DNA of 64,000 bases. It comes from Acididesulfobacillus acetoxydans. Lineage in GTDB: Bacteria > Bacillota > Desulfitobacteriia > Desulfitobacteriales > Desulfitobacteriaceae. Location of the stretch: the NCBI RefSeq assembly GCF_900016645.1, contig NZ_CDGJ01000065.1; one strand, 5' to 3'. The notes under the pieces were generated by a model, which was not told where the DNA came from, made no database searches, and saw only the letters and a program-made list of their open reading frames with translations. Each line of letters opens with the position of its first letter. Position 1 is the first letter of the stretch. Shown here piece by piece: positions 35,532 to 43,678 of the stretch. Position numbers and translations under genes: made by a program.

Positions 35532-36709
35532 CAGGCACTCTCTCCGTTCGCGACCCCATCCGCATCCGAAGACAGCCGCCGGTCCGCACTGCCCTCTGGG
35601 TAAGCCTGCGCCCGTGCCTTAAGATTGTCCTTACACCCTACGATTCTCTCCAAGGGCCGGTTCTCCCTCACCCAAAGACCCCCGACATTCTCCCCGGCCT
35701 CCCTGCTGACCCTCTTTAAATCTTCTTCCGCCATCCTCCGCACAAGCTCGTCAAAGCCCACTTCCGCTTCCCAACCCAAGATCGTGCGCGCTTTGGCCGG
35801 ATTGCCGAGAAGCACCTCCACCTCGGCCGGACGGAAGAACTTCGGATCCACTCCGACCAAGACCTTCCCGGTCTCCCGATCTAATCCTTCTTCTTCCAGG
35901 CCCGTTCCGCTCCAGACAAGTTCGATCCCGGCATGGCAGAAAGCCAACGCCACAAGCTCACGCACGGAATGCGTTTCCCCGGACGCGATCACATAATCGT
36001 CCGCTTCGGGCTGTTGCAGCATGAGCCACATCGCCCGGACGTAGTCTCCGGCATAGCCCCAGTCCCGTTTGGCATCCATATTTCCCAAATAAAGCTTATC
36101 CTGAAGCCCGAATTTAATGCGGGCCACGGCATCCGTAATCTTGCGCGTGACGAATTCCAGCCCGCGCCGGGGAGATTCGTGATTGAAGAGGATGCCGGAA
36201 CAGGCATACATGCCGAAGCTCTCGCGGTAGTTCTTTGTGATCCAATGCCCGTAGAGTTTCGCCACTCCGTAGGGGCTGCGCGGGTAGAACGGGGTCTTCT
36301 CCGTCTGAGGCGTCTCCTGCACCAAGCCAAACATTTCACTGGTAGAGGCCTGGTAGAAGTGTGCCTCCGGCTTCACCGCCCGGATAGCTTCCAAAAGATT
36401 TGTCACCCCGATGGCATCTATTTCCGCCGTAGCCAAAGGCTGTTCCCAAGATGTAGCAACAAAAGACTGGGCCGCCAGGTTATAGACTTCGTCGGCCTGG
36501 GCGATCTTCAGGGCCCGAATGAGGGAAGCCAGATCCGTCATATCGGCGTAGATAAACTCAATCTCATTTTTTAGATGTTCAACCGTGCCATAGTCCACTT
36601 TGCTTTTGCGGCGCATGATGCCATAGACCTTATAACCTTTTTCCAGCAGCAGCTCGCTGAGATAGGAGCCATCCTGCCCGGTAACCCCTGTGATAAGCGC
36701 GTTCTTCAT
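35531..36709 (-). CDS. gmd: GDP-mannose 4,6-dehydratase
   Basis: A 392-residue SDR-type enzyme converting GDP-D-mannose to GDP-4-keto-6-deoxymannose with NADP. The cofactor motif TGVTGQDGSYLSELLLEKGY, the R in IMRRKS, catalytic ASTSEMFG with YGVAKLYGH (Y..xK), and FNHESPRRGLEFVTRK are all present. The normal enzyme ends near residue 345; the extra 45 residues (ERIVGCKDNLKARAQAYPEG and beyond) are a non-conserved tail. AGGAAGG precedes ATG 36709. It acts between ManC and Rmd. Confidence 0.95.
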   Translation of the reverse strand: MKNALITGVTGQDGSYLSELLLEKGYKVYGIMRRKSKVDYGTVEHLKNEIEFIYADMTDLASLIRALKIAQADEVYNLAAQSFVATSWEQPLATAEIDAIGVTNLLEAIRAVKPEAHFYQASTSEMFGLVQETPQTEKTPFYPRSPYGVAKLYGHWITKNYRESFGMYACSGILFNHESPRRGLEFVTRKITDAVARIKFGLQDKLYLGNMDAKRDWGYAGDYVRAMWLMLQQPEADDYVIASGETHSVRELVALAFCHAGIELVWSGTGLEEEGLDRETGKVLVGVDPKFFRPAEVEVLLGNPAKARTILGWEAEVGFDELVRRMAEEDLKRVSREAGENVGGLWVRENRPLERIVGCKDNLKARAQAYPEGSADRRLSSDADGVANGESA

Positions 36710-36740
36710 GCATCTGATCCTTCCTGAGCTTTAATGACTG

Positions 36741-36779
36741 TCTCTCCGGGGGGGGGTGCCCCCACACAACCCGGAGACA
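36741..36779 (-). other. Strong hairpin between rmd and gmd
   Basis: TCTCCGGG and CCCGGAGA pair around a G-run/C-run (GGGGGGTGCCCCC), giving a very stable stem about 35 bases before the gmd start. There is no U-tract, so it is more likely a processing or stability element than a terminator. Confidence 0.45.
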
Positions 36780-36886
36780 CCAAAAACCCAACCCACCCTC
36801 TGACTTTTGAGCCGCTAATCTAAAAGGAACGTCAAGGAACAACATCTCCGGTTTAGTCTAACTGCGGCATTGCCTCACCGGCAATG

Positions 36887-38080
36887 TCAAGACGCATCCC
36901 CGCGGTCACGGATGCGCTCCTCCCACTCTGCCAAAACATCCTTCACACTCTGCTCCAAGGTATAAACGGGTTCCCACCCGGTTGTCTTCCGGATCTTGCC
37001 CGGATCACCCACTGAATAGATGTTTTCTGTCGGTCGCATTTTGCTCGCATCCGGGATAACCGTCAGGTCGCCGTAGGTCCGGCGCATCATGTCTAAGATA
37101 TCGCTCAATTGTCTGGCCCGCCCGGAACAAATATTATAGACTTCGCCCGCACTCCCGCGCTCAGCCAACAAGCGGTAGGCATGGACCACATCCCGGACAT
37201 CGGTAAAATCGCGATAAACATCCAAACGCCCGGTGGCAACGCTTCCCCGACCTCGGGCAGCCCGAACGAGTTCCCGGGCAAAGTCGGGAATGACAAAACC
37301 CTCTGCTTGGCCCGGACCGATATGATTAAACGGTCGCACTGCCAGCACCGGCAGGCTGAGTTTTTGTCCCAACTGTAAAGCACTACGTTCAGCCGCATAT
37401 TTCGAAGTCGCATAGGGACTCTGCGGGTTAGGACAAGACGCTTCGTGGAATTTCTCTCCCACCGTTTTGCCGGGGCCATACACCTCCGAGGAACCTATCT
37501 GGAGAATGGCTTGGACTCCTGTCCCCGCCAAAGCCTGCAAAAGGTTGATCGTGCCCAGCACGTTAATGGCAAATGTCTTACCCGGCTCTTGCCAGGAATA
37601 CTGTACGGAGGCGATCCCCGCCAGATGAAAGACCCAGTCCGGGCGTATCCTCTCCACGCAAAGCTGTAGAGCCTGGGCATCCAGAATGTTCACTTCTTCG
37701 TAGAACACGTCGTACCGCGCATCATACTGCACATCGCGCCCGTTTTGCGTGTCCGACTGATCAACGCCCTCCCAAAGAACGACTGAAGACGTTGCTGACG
37801 CCGACGAATTCAATAAATCCGATGGAGTCACTGCCACCGACGAAATTGGGGCGCCTGACAGAATTACTGATGCAGACGAAAATCCCGAGACGGAGGAAGT
37901 CTCCGGAGCTGATGAAGTCGATCGAGCCGCCCGGTCCCCTCGTTGCGGAACATTGTCTGCATGTGTGCCCAAGCTGAAAGGCCCCTGTCCCAAACCGTAA
38001 ACCGTATGTCCGGCATCAATAAGTTCCCGTGCTAGATATTTCCCAACAAAACCATTACAGCCAGTGATCAGAGCCTTCAC
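36887..38080 (-). CDS. rmd: GDP-6-deoxy-D-mannose (GDP-4-keto-6-deoxymannose) reductase with an internal low-complexity insert
   Basis: An SDR-family epimerase/reductase: ALITGCNGFVGKYLARELID at the N-terminus, VFHLAGIASVQYSWQEPGKT, GSSEVYG and SPYATSKYAAE (Y..xK), and RPFNHIGPGQAEGFVIPDFA. This pattern fits Rmd, which reduces the Gmd product to GDP-D-rhamnose; GDP-fucose synthase is less likely. Ordinary Rmd is about 300-320 residues; this one is 397 because residues about 37-110 are a Ser/Ala-rich low-complexity segment (SSAPETSSVSGFSSASVILS) between the first and second strands of the Rossmann fold. Start GTG 38080. A palindrome lies at 38160. Confidence 0.88.
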   Translation of the reverse strand: MKALITGCNGFVGKYLARELIDAGHTVYGLGQGPFSLGTHADNVPQRGDRAARSTSSAPETSSVSGFSSASVILSGAPISSVAVTPSDLLNSSASATSSVVLWEGVDQSDTQNGRDVQYDARYDVFYEEVNILDAQALQLCVERIRPDWVFHLAGIASVQYSWQEPGKTFAINVLGTINLLQALAGTGVQAILQIGSSEVYGPGKTVGEKFHEASCPNPQSPYATSKYAAERSALQLGQKLSLPVLAVRPFNHIGPGQAEGFVIPDFARELVRAARGRGSVATGRLDVYRDFTDVRDVVHAYRLLAERGSAGEVYNICSGRARQLSDILDMMRRTYGDLTVIPDASKMRPTENIYSVGDPGKIRKTTGWEPVYTLEQSVKDVLAEWEERIRDRGDAS

Positions 38081-38159
38081 AGGCAGCCAAACCCCTCTTT
38101 CTCCTACTTACGTCGACTTTCTCATCTCAGGTATGACCTCTTCCAGGCGATCTCATGGA

Positions 38160-38182
38160 TATCTGATATCGAATATCAGATA
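38160..38182. promoter_or_regulatory. Palindromic operator-like site upstream of rmd
   Basis: TATCTGATAT and ATATCAGATA form a perfect 10-bp inverted repeat with a CGA spacer, about 80 bases before the rmd start at the head of the polysaccharide cluster. A partial TATCTGATA half-site reading seems to recur nowhere else nearby. Probable repressor binding site; the regulator is unknown. Confidence 0.5.
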
Positions 38183-38381
38183 CCGAACAACCGATACTGT
38201 TAAACTGTTATTCACTGCCATTTCGTTCATCGCTTAGCCCTGTTTTTTTATTCGACAAATCTTTGGCATATCCTCTTTCTTCACCGTAGAATCTGTCTCA
38301 TTCTTTTCTTTGTCCCAAAAAGCATCTCCCTGTCCACAACTTGTCCATGGGTGGGACCAAACAAAAACATTCCCACGACAC

Positions 38382-38413
38382 AGCCCCGCGGAAATTCACA
38401 TTTCCACGGGGCT
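38382..38413 (-). terminator. Terminator-like hairpin downstream of the ietS/hicB-remnant unit
   Basis: AGCCCCG-GGAAA and TTTCC-CGGGGCT pair with one mismatch, about 40 bases after the HicB remnant stop. No U-tract follows on the minus strand, so termination strength is uncertain. The rest of 38081-38452 holds no supported gene. Confidence 0.4.
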
Positions 38414-38452
38414 TGGCTGACAGACCACCGTGCGGCTGCATTCGTTGAAATT

Positions 38453-38620
38453 TCACTGCTTCTGTATCCCAAAGTATTCCTTGATTGCTGCCTGAGTGAT
38501 TTGTGAGAAGTTTACTTCTTGCTTTTCCGTCGATTCCTTGAGCCAAGCAGGCAACGTTATTTTTACAACCCGATTATCCATCTCACTGCTAACTATATCA
38601 GGAAATACTGTGAGGGGCAT
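38453..38620 (-). pseudogene. HicB antitoxin C-terminal remnant
   Basis: Fifty-five codons beginning ATG 38620, 2 bases after the ietS stop, read MDNRVVKITLPAWLKESTEK from residue 14 and then FSQITQAAIKEYFGIQ. This is the C-terminal ribbon-helix-helix part of HicB-type antitoxins (usual pattern: xTIPxWLxxxAxxxxxNFSQxLQxALKxxL). The N-terminal partial RNase-H-like domain and the HicA toxin are missing. It may still be translated as a small DNA-binding protein coupled to ietS, and could then act as a regulator, but truncation is the simpler view. Confidence 0.6.
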
Positions 38621-38622
38621 GA

Positions 38623-40986
38623 TCAGAGAGCCCTTGGAACAGGAATGTTCACCTTGCTGCCAATCTTGATATTGCTATGCCAGAAGTTGTATTCATCTAA
38701 CTTTTGCGATACCTCATTGTAGACGGCTGCCTTACCCAACGGATCCCTTATGGTCAGGATGAGGCAAAACTCTTGCCCAAGCTCAATAGAATTCAAATTT
38801 GCTTTGCGTTCGACATGGTCACGGTATAGGCCTTTCAGATATAAAAACCAATGCTTGTCCTGGGTCAGGAACCTTACCCTATTGCCATCCGTAAGCTCAG
38901 ACAGATCAACTGCATACTTTTTGACGGGGTAGTATTTATCCCCGTACTGGATCAAAATCCGTTCTCTTAGTGCAAAGTCACCTCTGGCTGCCTTCATCGT
39001 TCTGGTACTGTACACCGCGCTAAGGAGAACATTTTGTGCATTTTTTTGTCCGACTGGATTTAGGATATTCCTTTTGGAAAGATCCCGTTCTATTTTTCCA
39101 TCATAGGATCCGAACTTGACGTCGATATTTGACTGACAGTATTCGGCCCCCTGACTTGCATCCAAAACCGGATCATATACCAATGTCGCAACAATCTGTC
39201 CCGTATAAAAACCATCTTTCACTAGGCCGTTCGGCATGGGAAAGTCCATGACATCAATTTTTTCCCCCCGTGGCAGTTTGTCCCTCAGGATAAGCGTTGC
39301 TTCATGTGGTGAATTGTATATAATTTCATTGACAGTCTTAGGTCTGCCAAAGCCTAGCTGCTTAGTACGCTCCTCCGTGGGCAGCTCTAGATTTTCGGAA
39401 TAAGAAGCAGAGTGAATGATCAGAGCCTTGATGAGTAGCGGATCAAACGCTTCGTTCAGTTCCTGATAAACCCCCGCAGCAAGGCTTGTAATGCGCGGAG
39501 TGGAAAAGCTTGTGCCGACAGCGCTTGCTATCGAGCCATCTTGATAAAAGGATTTGACTCCCGTCGTCCGTGCTTTTCCTTCTAGATCCACACCGGCATT
39601 TCCTCCATAATGTGCTACCTCTGGTTTGATGATGTACTCTGGACCCGGCCCGATACGTGAAAACGGGGAAGGGTTATCAACTGCTGCAAGATCGTATCTC
39701 TCTCGTTTGTGAGCGATAGAACCAACCACCAATGAACGAATGGAATCAGCGCCTTCATGTATTCTGCCCTTTGGTTTTCCAAGCAAAAAGTTGTTGCAGT
39801 TTCCCGCAGACTTGCAAATGAGCACATTGTATTCATCCTGCAAGTCATCTAAAGCAAGGGCGAAATCAGAAAAGCTGTCATCCTGTACAGGATTGGTGAC
39901 ACTAATGGAAAGGTTCCATATTTTTACCTTTTCATGATTTTGCTTGACGGCTTCTTTGATATTTTCTATCAGCTCGCTTTCATCAATACCCTCTTTATAT
40001 GTATCCGGAAAAACTGCCGCATCAAACAGCCTAACGCCCTTATGCCCCACCCAATTCTGCTCTTCCAAGCTATCTCCGTATAGAGCCACACCCGAAACGA
40101 AAGTACCATGAGACGGATTGATCACGTTTTCCGGATAAACTGACCACCGCTTTCCGGTCAGCCATGGCGCTAAATGTGGAATGGGAGCAATCCCACTATC
40201 CAGTATACCTATGGTTGCATAATGTTGGTCTTCCTTAGGCTTCATGATCCCAACGGTCTGCGTGTCCCCCAGCATATCAAGAGACAGCTTATATTTCGGC
40301 ATCGGTTCAATCGAAAATAGGGCTTCAAAAACCTCGCTTTCTTTTATGGCATCCAGCACGGCTTTGTCCACACCTTTAAAGCTATAAATGGAGACCCGCT
40401 CTGTATAATTCGTTTTTTTGAAGGCGATACCTTTCTCTGTGGCCGTTTTCTCAAACAAACGCTGAACCGCTAAGTTCTGCTCATAGTCTTGAAAATCCAT
40501 CAGCTTAACCTTGTAGCTCTGCTTGCCCTTTTCCTCGATAACAAGAGGCTCATACTTGCCAAAGTGCTCTAAACATGAAATGGCGGCCTTGTTTCGTCCA
40601 TAATCCTCCAGACGAGCCGAAACCATCTTCATCTGCGTCAATGAATCCATACGCACGATAAGTTCATCGGAGCGACACAGTCCGATAACATTACTTCTGT
40701 CCTTTGCTCGAAATAGCTCAGCGATATCATGGCGTCGAGACTTTGAAGTCGCATCGTCGTGCATTTTCGCCACAAAGACAAACGGTACGATAGAGTCGGT
40801 CTCCTCCCTTTGAGCGATTGCGGGCGCAAACCGATTCAGGTCACCGGACAGCTGCTGTGCTCTTTCCACCAGCTCCGCCCCGGACAAAAGCCACTTGGGA
40901 GGCTCGTTACCACCACCGCCCTCCACCCGAAGCTCGTCAATATCTCTTGTAGCAAAAAATTTAATTGGCAGCTTCTCATCGGACAT
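38623..40986 (-). CDS. ietS: IetS-like subtilisin-family serine protease of an IetAS defence pair
   Basis: A 787-residue cytosolic S8 protease without signal peptide. About 250 N-terminal residues (MSDEKLPIKFFATRDIDELR) precede the catalytic domain, with D263 in GILDSGI, H293 in SHGTFVSG, the oxyanion N396 in SAGN, and S493 in GTSFSTP, so the triad is intact. About 250 further residues form a C-terminal beta-rich region. The gene starts directly at the ietA stop (TAAATG, GGAGGGAG upstream). An AAA ATPase followed by such a protease is the IetAS arrangement, first described in plasmid incompatibility in Agrobacterium and listed among anti-phage systems. Defence function here is inferred from that family. 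Confidence 0.85.
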   Translation of the reverse strand: MSDEKLPIKFFATRDIDELRVEGGGGNEPPKWLLSGAELVERAQQLSGDLNRFAPAIAQREETDSIVPFVFVAKMHDDATSKSRRHDIAELFRAKDRSNVIGLCRSDELIVRMDSLTQMKMVSARLEDYGRNKAAISCLEHFGKYEPLVIEEKGKQSYKVKLMDFQDYEQNLAVQRLFEKTATEKGIAFKKTNYTERVSIYSFKGVDKAVLDAIKESEVFEALFSIEPMPKYKLSLDMLGDTQTVGIMKPKEDQHYATIGILDSGIAPIPHLAPWLTGKRWSVYPENVINPSHGTFVSGVALYGDSLEEQNWVGHKGVRLFDAAVFPDTYKEGIDESELIENIKEAVKQNHEKVKIWNLSISVTNPVQDDSFSDFALALDDLQDEYNVLICKSAGNCNNFLLGKPKGRIHEGADSIRSLVVGSIAHKRERYDLAAVDNPSPFSRIGPGPEYIIKPEVAHYGGNAGVDLEGKARTTGVKSFYQDGSIASAVGTSFSTPRITSLAAGVYQELNEAFDPLLIKALIIHSASYSENLELPTEERTKQLGFGRPKTVNEIIYNSPHEATLILRDKLPRGEKIDVMDFPMPNGLVKDGFYTGQIVATLVYDPVLDASQGAEYCQSNIDVKFGSYDGKIERDLSKRNILNPVGQKNAQNVLLSAVYSTRTMKAARGDFALRERILIQYGDKYYPVKKYAVDLSELTDGNRVRFLTQDKHWFLYLKGLYRDHVERKANLNSIELGQEFCLILTIRDPLGKAAVYNEVSQKLDEYNFWHSNIKIGSKVNIPVPRAL

Positions 40987-42093
40987 TTAGCTCCCTCCCT
41001 TGGACTCACTTTTAGATATTCCCTGGATCTTTCTCAACGGGATCCCCAAACTCTCATTGATTTCCTTGTGCGTCGCGTTGTTACGAAACAGGTAGCGTAT
41101 AAACTCATCTTCATCTTTAATGCGGTGATGCTTGTGAAAATAAATCTCACGCAGTATGTCACAGCTGGTCACAGATTCTTTGCCTCGGATAATGTTCTGT
41201 CTAACTGAATTATTAATCACCGTTTTGATGTCAGAATGGCTGAACCCAACAAATGCAGCTCCCATCTGTTCCGCCTTTTTTTCTGTAGAGAGGATGTTAT
41301 TGGCAACACCGCTTAAGTAGAGATACAGAAGCTTTCCGATCTCACCTTTTTGTGGCTTTTCAAGGGCAATCACCTTGGAAAACCGCCTCCAAATAGCAGA
41401 GTCCAGCAGTTCATCGTGGTTCGTTGCGGCAATCAGAATGCTATCGCTATTCAGCCCGTCGATATTCTGAATTAGACTATTAACGACACGCTTTAATTCC
41501 CCCAACTCGTTTTTGTCATCTCTCAGTTTAGCAATAACATCAAACTCGTCAAGAAGCAAAATACACTCACGCTTCGCCGCATAGTCAAAGATTTTACGGA
41601 TATTCTTCGCAGTACTTCCCAGCAAAGAGGAAATCAATCCCTCCAGTCGGGCTGTCACCAGCGGCAAGCCTGTGACCGATGAAATATACTGGGCTGTCGT
41701 TGTTTTCCCGCACCCAGGTGGTCCATAAAGCAGAAGCGAATTGGATGGTTCCAGTCCCGCTTTTAGCAAGCTTTCGCGTTTCATATAGCACTCAATAAAT
41801 CCACAGATCTCTTGTTCAGTATATTTGCTTAGCACAATTTGCTTAGTCGCAACTCGTGGGTATGATATTTCCACTATATCCATACGACTTTCCGCATCAA
41901 CTGGCTTCGTTGAAAAACTGTCCAGTGCAGTCATTTTTCCCTTTTTGTTAGACAAAACACTTCTAATCTTCTTTGCCAACGGTAAATCGCCTTGGTTCTC
42001 CAGATTATCTGCCAAAACTACAGCATAATTTAATACCTTTTCCTTATCGCCAAGCAGTCCACCCTCGATTATTTTTATTATTTCCGTATACAA
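40987..42093 (-). CDS. ietA: IetA-like AAA family ATPase of an IetAS defence pair
   Basis: A 368-residue AAA ATPase. Walker A GPPGCGKT is at about 124-131, Walker B CILLLDEFDV with DE at 182-183, and sensor-1 ILIAATNHDELLD near 225, followed by a lid domain with GFSHSDIKTVINNSVRQNI. A longer frame reaches GTG 42150, but a near-consensus promoter (TTGACA-17-TATGAT, 42118-42146) lies inside that extension. A run of G at 42101-42107 sits 7 bases before TTG 42093, so TTG 42093 is the likely start with a leader of about 18 bases. It is the first gene of the ietA-ietS unit. Confidence 0.85.
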   Translation of the reverse strand: MYTEIIKIIEGGLLGDKEKVLNYAVVLADNLENQGDLPLAKKIRSVLSNKKGKMTALDSFSTKPVDAESRMDIVEISYPRVATKQIVLSKYTEQEICGFIECYMKRESLLKAGLEPSNSLLLYGPPGCGKTTTAQYISSVTGLPLVTARLEGLISSLLGSTAKNIRKIFDYAAKRECILLLDEFDVIAKLRDDKNELGELKRVVNSLIQNIDGLNSDSILIAATNHDELLDSAIWRRFSKVIALEKPQKGEIGKLLYLYLSGVANNILSTEKKAEQMGAAFVGFSHSDIKTVINNSVRQNIIRGKESVTSCDILREIYFHKHHRIKDEDEFIRYLFRNNATHKEINESLGIPLRKIQGISKSESKGGS

Positions 42094-42117
42094 ATGATAA
42101 CCCCCCCTGATGCTATC

Positions 42118-42146
42118 ATCATACCTAACATCCGCATCATTGTCAA
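42118..42146 (-). promoter_or_regulatory. Near-consensus sigma-A promoter of ietAS
   Basis: Minus strand: -35 TTGACA (42141-42146), 17-base spacer, -10 TATGAT (42118-42123). It is one of the best promoter matches in the window and fixes the ietA start downstream of the longest frame. Confidence 0.78.
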
Positions 42147-42152
42147 TCACTT

Positions 42153-42200
42153 CGTTATCAAACTACATATAAACGTTATTGATATAGCCGTTTTCGTTAT
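42153..42200. promoter_or_regulatory. Three CGTTAT direct repeats at exact 21-base spacing upstream of the ietAS promoter
   Basis: CGTTAT occurs at 42153-42158, 42174-42179 and 42195-42200, each in a wider T/A context (TTCGTTATC, AACGTTATT, TTCGTTATT). The constant 21-base period equals two helical turns, placing all copies on the same DNA face just upstream of the -35 box. This looks like an array for a cooperative DNA-binding regulator. Confidence 0.5.
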
Positions 42201-42229
42201 TATTAACGCAATCCCATCAACCTCATTCA

Positions 42230-42400
42230 GCCGTCGAGATACCAGGGGCAATGATCGTATCCAATGATATGCACCGACGGGTAGATACCAGGGTTGTTCA
42301 CTAGTATATCAAAGCCGCCGAAATTCTGAACGGCCGAAGAGATCATCTCCTTAGGAGCCGAGTCATCCAGCAGATCCACCTGAACGGCTAGTGGGAAGAA
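42230..42400 (-). pseudogene. Short-chain dehydrogenase fragment
   Basis: The frame reads VQVDLLDDSAPKEMISSAVQ, NFGGFDILVNNPGIYPSV and stops at 42227. It is the middle part of an SDR oxidoreductase (the conserved DxLVNNAGIY segment), with neither the N-terminal glycine motif nor the YxxxK active site. It directly abuts the 3' end of the group II intron remnant, so the intron probably inserted in or beside the SDR gene, with later deletion of both flanks. Confidence 0.65.
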
Positions 42401-43040
42401 GGCACCCCTCACGGGATGCCAGCCCCCGTTGTCACCGGACGTGCAGTTTTCCCGCATCCGGCGGCCCCAATGCTATCCCCTAGCGGGGAGACTCGAAGAG
42501 CTTGAGCTGTTGGTGCCTGGGTATTCTCCACTCCATGCGTGCCAGACCCATTTGGTCCAGTTCCTCCGCTGAGTGGATCTTCCATCTTCCACGGTCCCGC
42601 CATCGGCGGCGTAGATACGCACGCACTCGATTCCGTATCCACTTGTCTAGGTTACGAAATAGAACGAGGTTATTTCCGTATCGATGGTAATTGGCCCATC
42701 CCGTAAGCTTTGGATTCATCTCGGAGATCACATGCTCAACCGGGATGTCTCCCTGGTTGCGTCGCGTTGCTTCCCGAACTTTTGCATAGAAGGACTTTAG
42801 CGATTTCTTTCCCACGCCGATATAGCGCCTGCCAAAATGGAACCCCAGGAAGTCAAATCCCTCCTGGAAACTGCTGATGACCGTCTTTTCCGCTGACAGC
42901 CGGAGCTTCAGCCGACTCAGAAGTTCACCCGCCCGTTGTAATGCCGTCTCCGCTTCCTCACGGGTTCGGCAGAGGATCAGTACATCGTCCGCGTAGCGGA
43001 CGTGTGCGTACCCAGCTGCCTGTAGCCCATCTATATGCAT
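42400..43040 (-). mobile_element. Group II intron remnant with truncated LtrA-type reverse transcriptase/maturase
   Basis: The frame 43040-42480 encodes the 3' part of an intron-encoded protein: AGYAHVRYADDVLILCRTRE with the YADD catalytic motif, a thumb region, and the GIIM maturase domain (NPKLTGWANYHRYGNNLVLF). The N-terminal RT0-RT4 blocks are missing upstream of 43040. After the stop at 42480, GCCGGATGCGGGAAAACTGC and CACGTCCGGT form the hairpin usual at the intron 3' end (domain V region). Without its 5' half the element cannot splice or move by itself. Confidence 0.85.
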
Positions 43041-43265
43041 CTTCCCAGGGATTCCTTACCTAGCCCCGGCTCGACCGTCTCCGGCCAGGCTGCAACTCAT
43101 AGCACAGTCTCGCCCGATACACACGCCACCTCGGCCAAATCCAATACCGGCTGTCGCTTGGGTATTCGAAAACGGGTCTTCTTTTTTCACGTAAAGATTT
43201 TACGGGATCGTAGAAAAGCAAGAAATCCTAAGTGGATTCTTGCTCTTCCCCTCCTTGTTACTTTC

Positions 43266-43631
43266 TCATCTCCTGGAGAAATTGTCAGCTCGGTTGGAAC
43301 CATGACCGGATCCCATGGAAACCTCCATTCGCTTACAAAACCGCCTCACTCTTGCTACTATTTCAGCAGCGATTTTCTGTTCCTCAACAGCCGCGGCATC
43401 AATACTCGCTGCCGCGACAACAACGCACGGAATAACCTCACTGCTGAATTTTTGGGCGCAATTCGAGGAACACCCGCTCAAATATATGACCAAGTCAGCC
43501 TCGTAACTATTAAAGACTACCACACAACCATCTTGAGAAAGAAGCCTTTTCACTTCTTGGGCAATTTCTTGGCGGTTGATCCACGGATTGCATCCACCAC
43601 AAAAATTGATGCTCACTCGCTGGTCTGACAT
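43266..43631 (-). CDS. Small CGGC-motif protein of unknown function linked to abfD
   Basis: A 121-residue protein starting MSDQRVSINFCGGCNPWINR, then EIAQEVKRLL and ADLVIYLSGCSSNCAQKF. It has two cysteine clusters (CGGC at 11-14 and CSSNC near 54-58), an alternating helix-strand pattern like a thioredoxin or small Rossmann fold, and a basic tail. It might bind a metal or Fe-S cluster. It lies 47 bases after abfD on the same strand, downstream of abfT-abfD and so probably in the same sigma-54-dependent transcript. No function is assigned. The region 43041-43265 upstream of the intron remnant has no supported gene. Confidence 0.7.
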   Translation of the reverse strand: MSDQRVSINFCGGCNPWINRQEIAQEVKRLLSQDGCVVVFNSYEADLVIYLSGCSSNCAQKFSSEVIPCVVVAAASIDAAAVEEQKIAAEIVARVRRFCKRMEVSMGSGHGSNRADNFSRR

Positions 43632-43678
43632 ATTATCTGCCCGCCGTCCGTCCTGATTGCTTCCTAATCCACTTCCAG

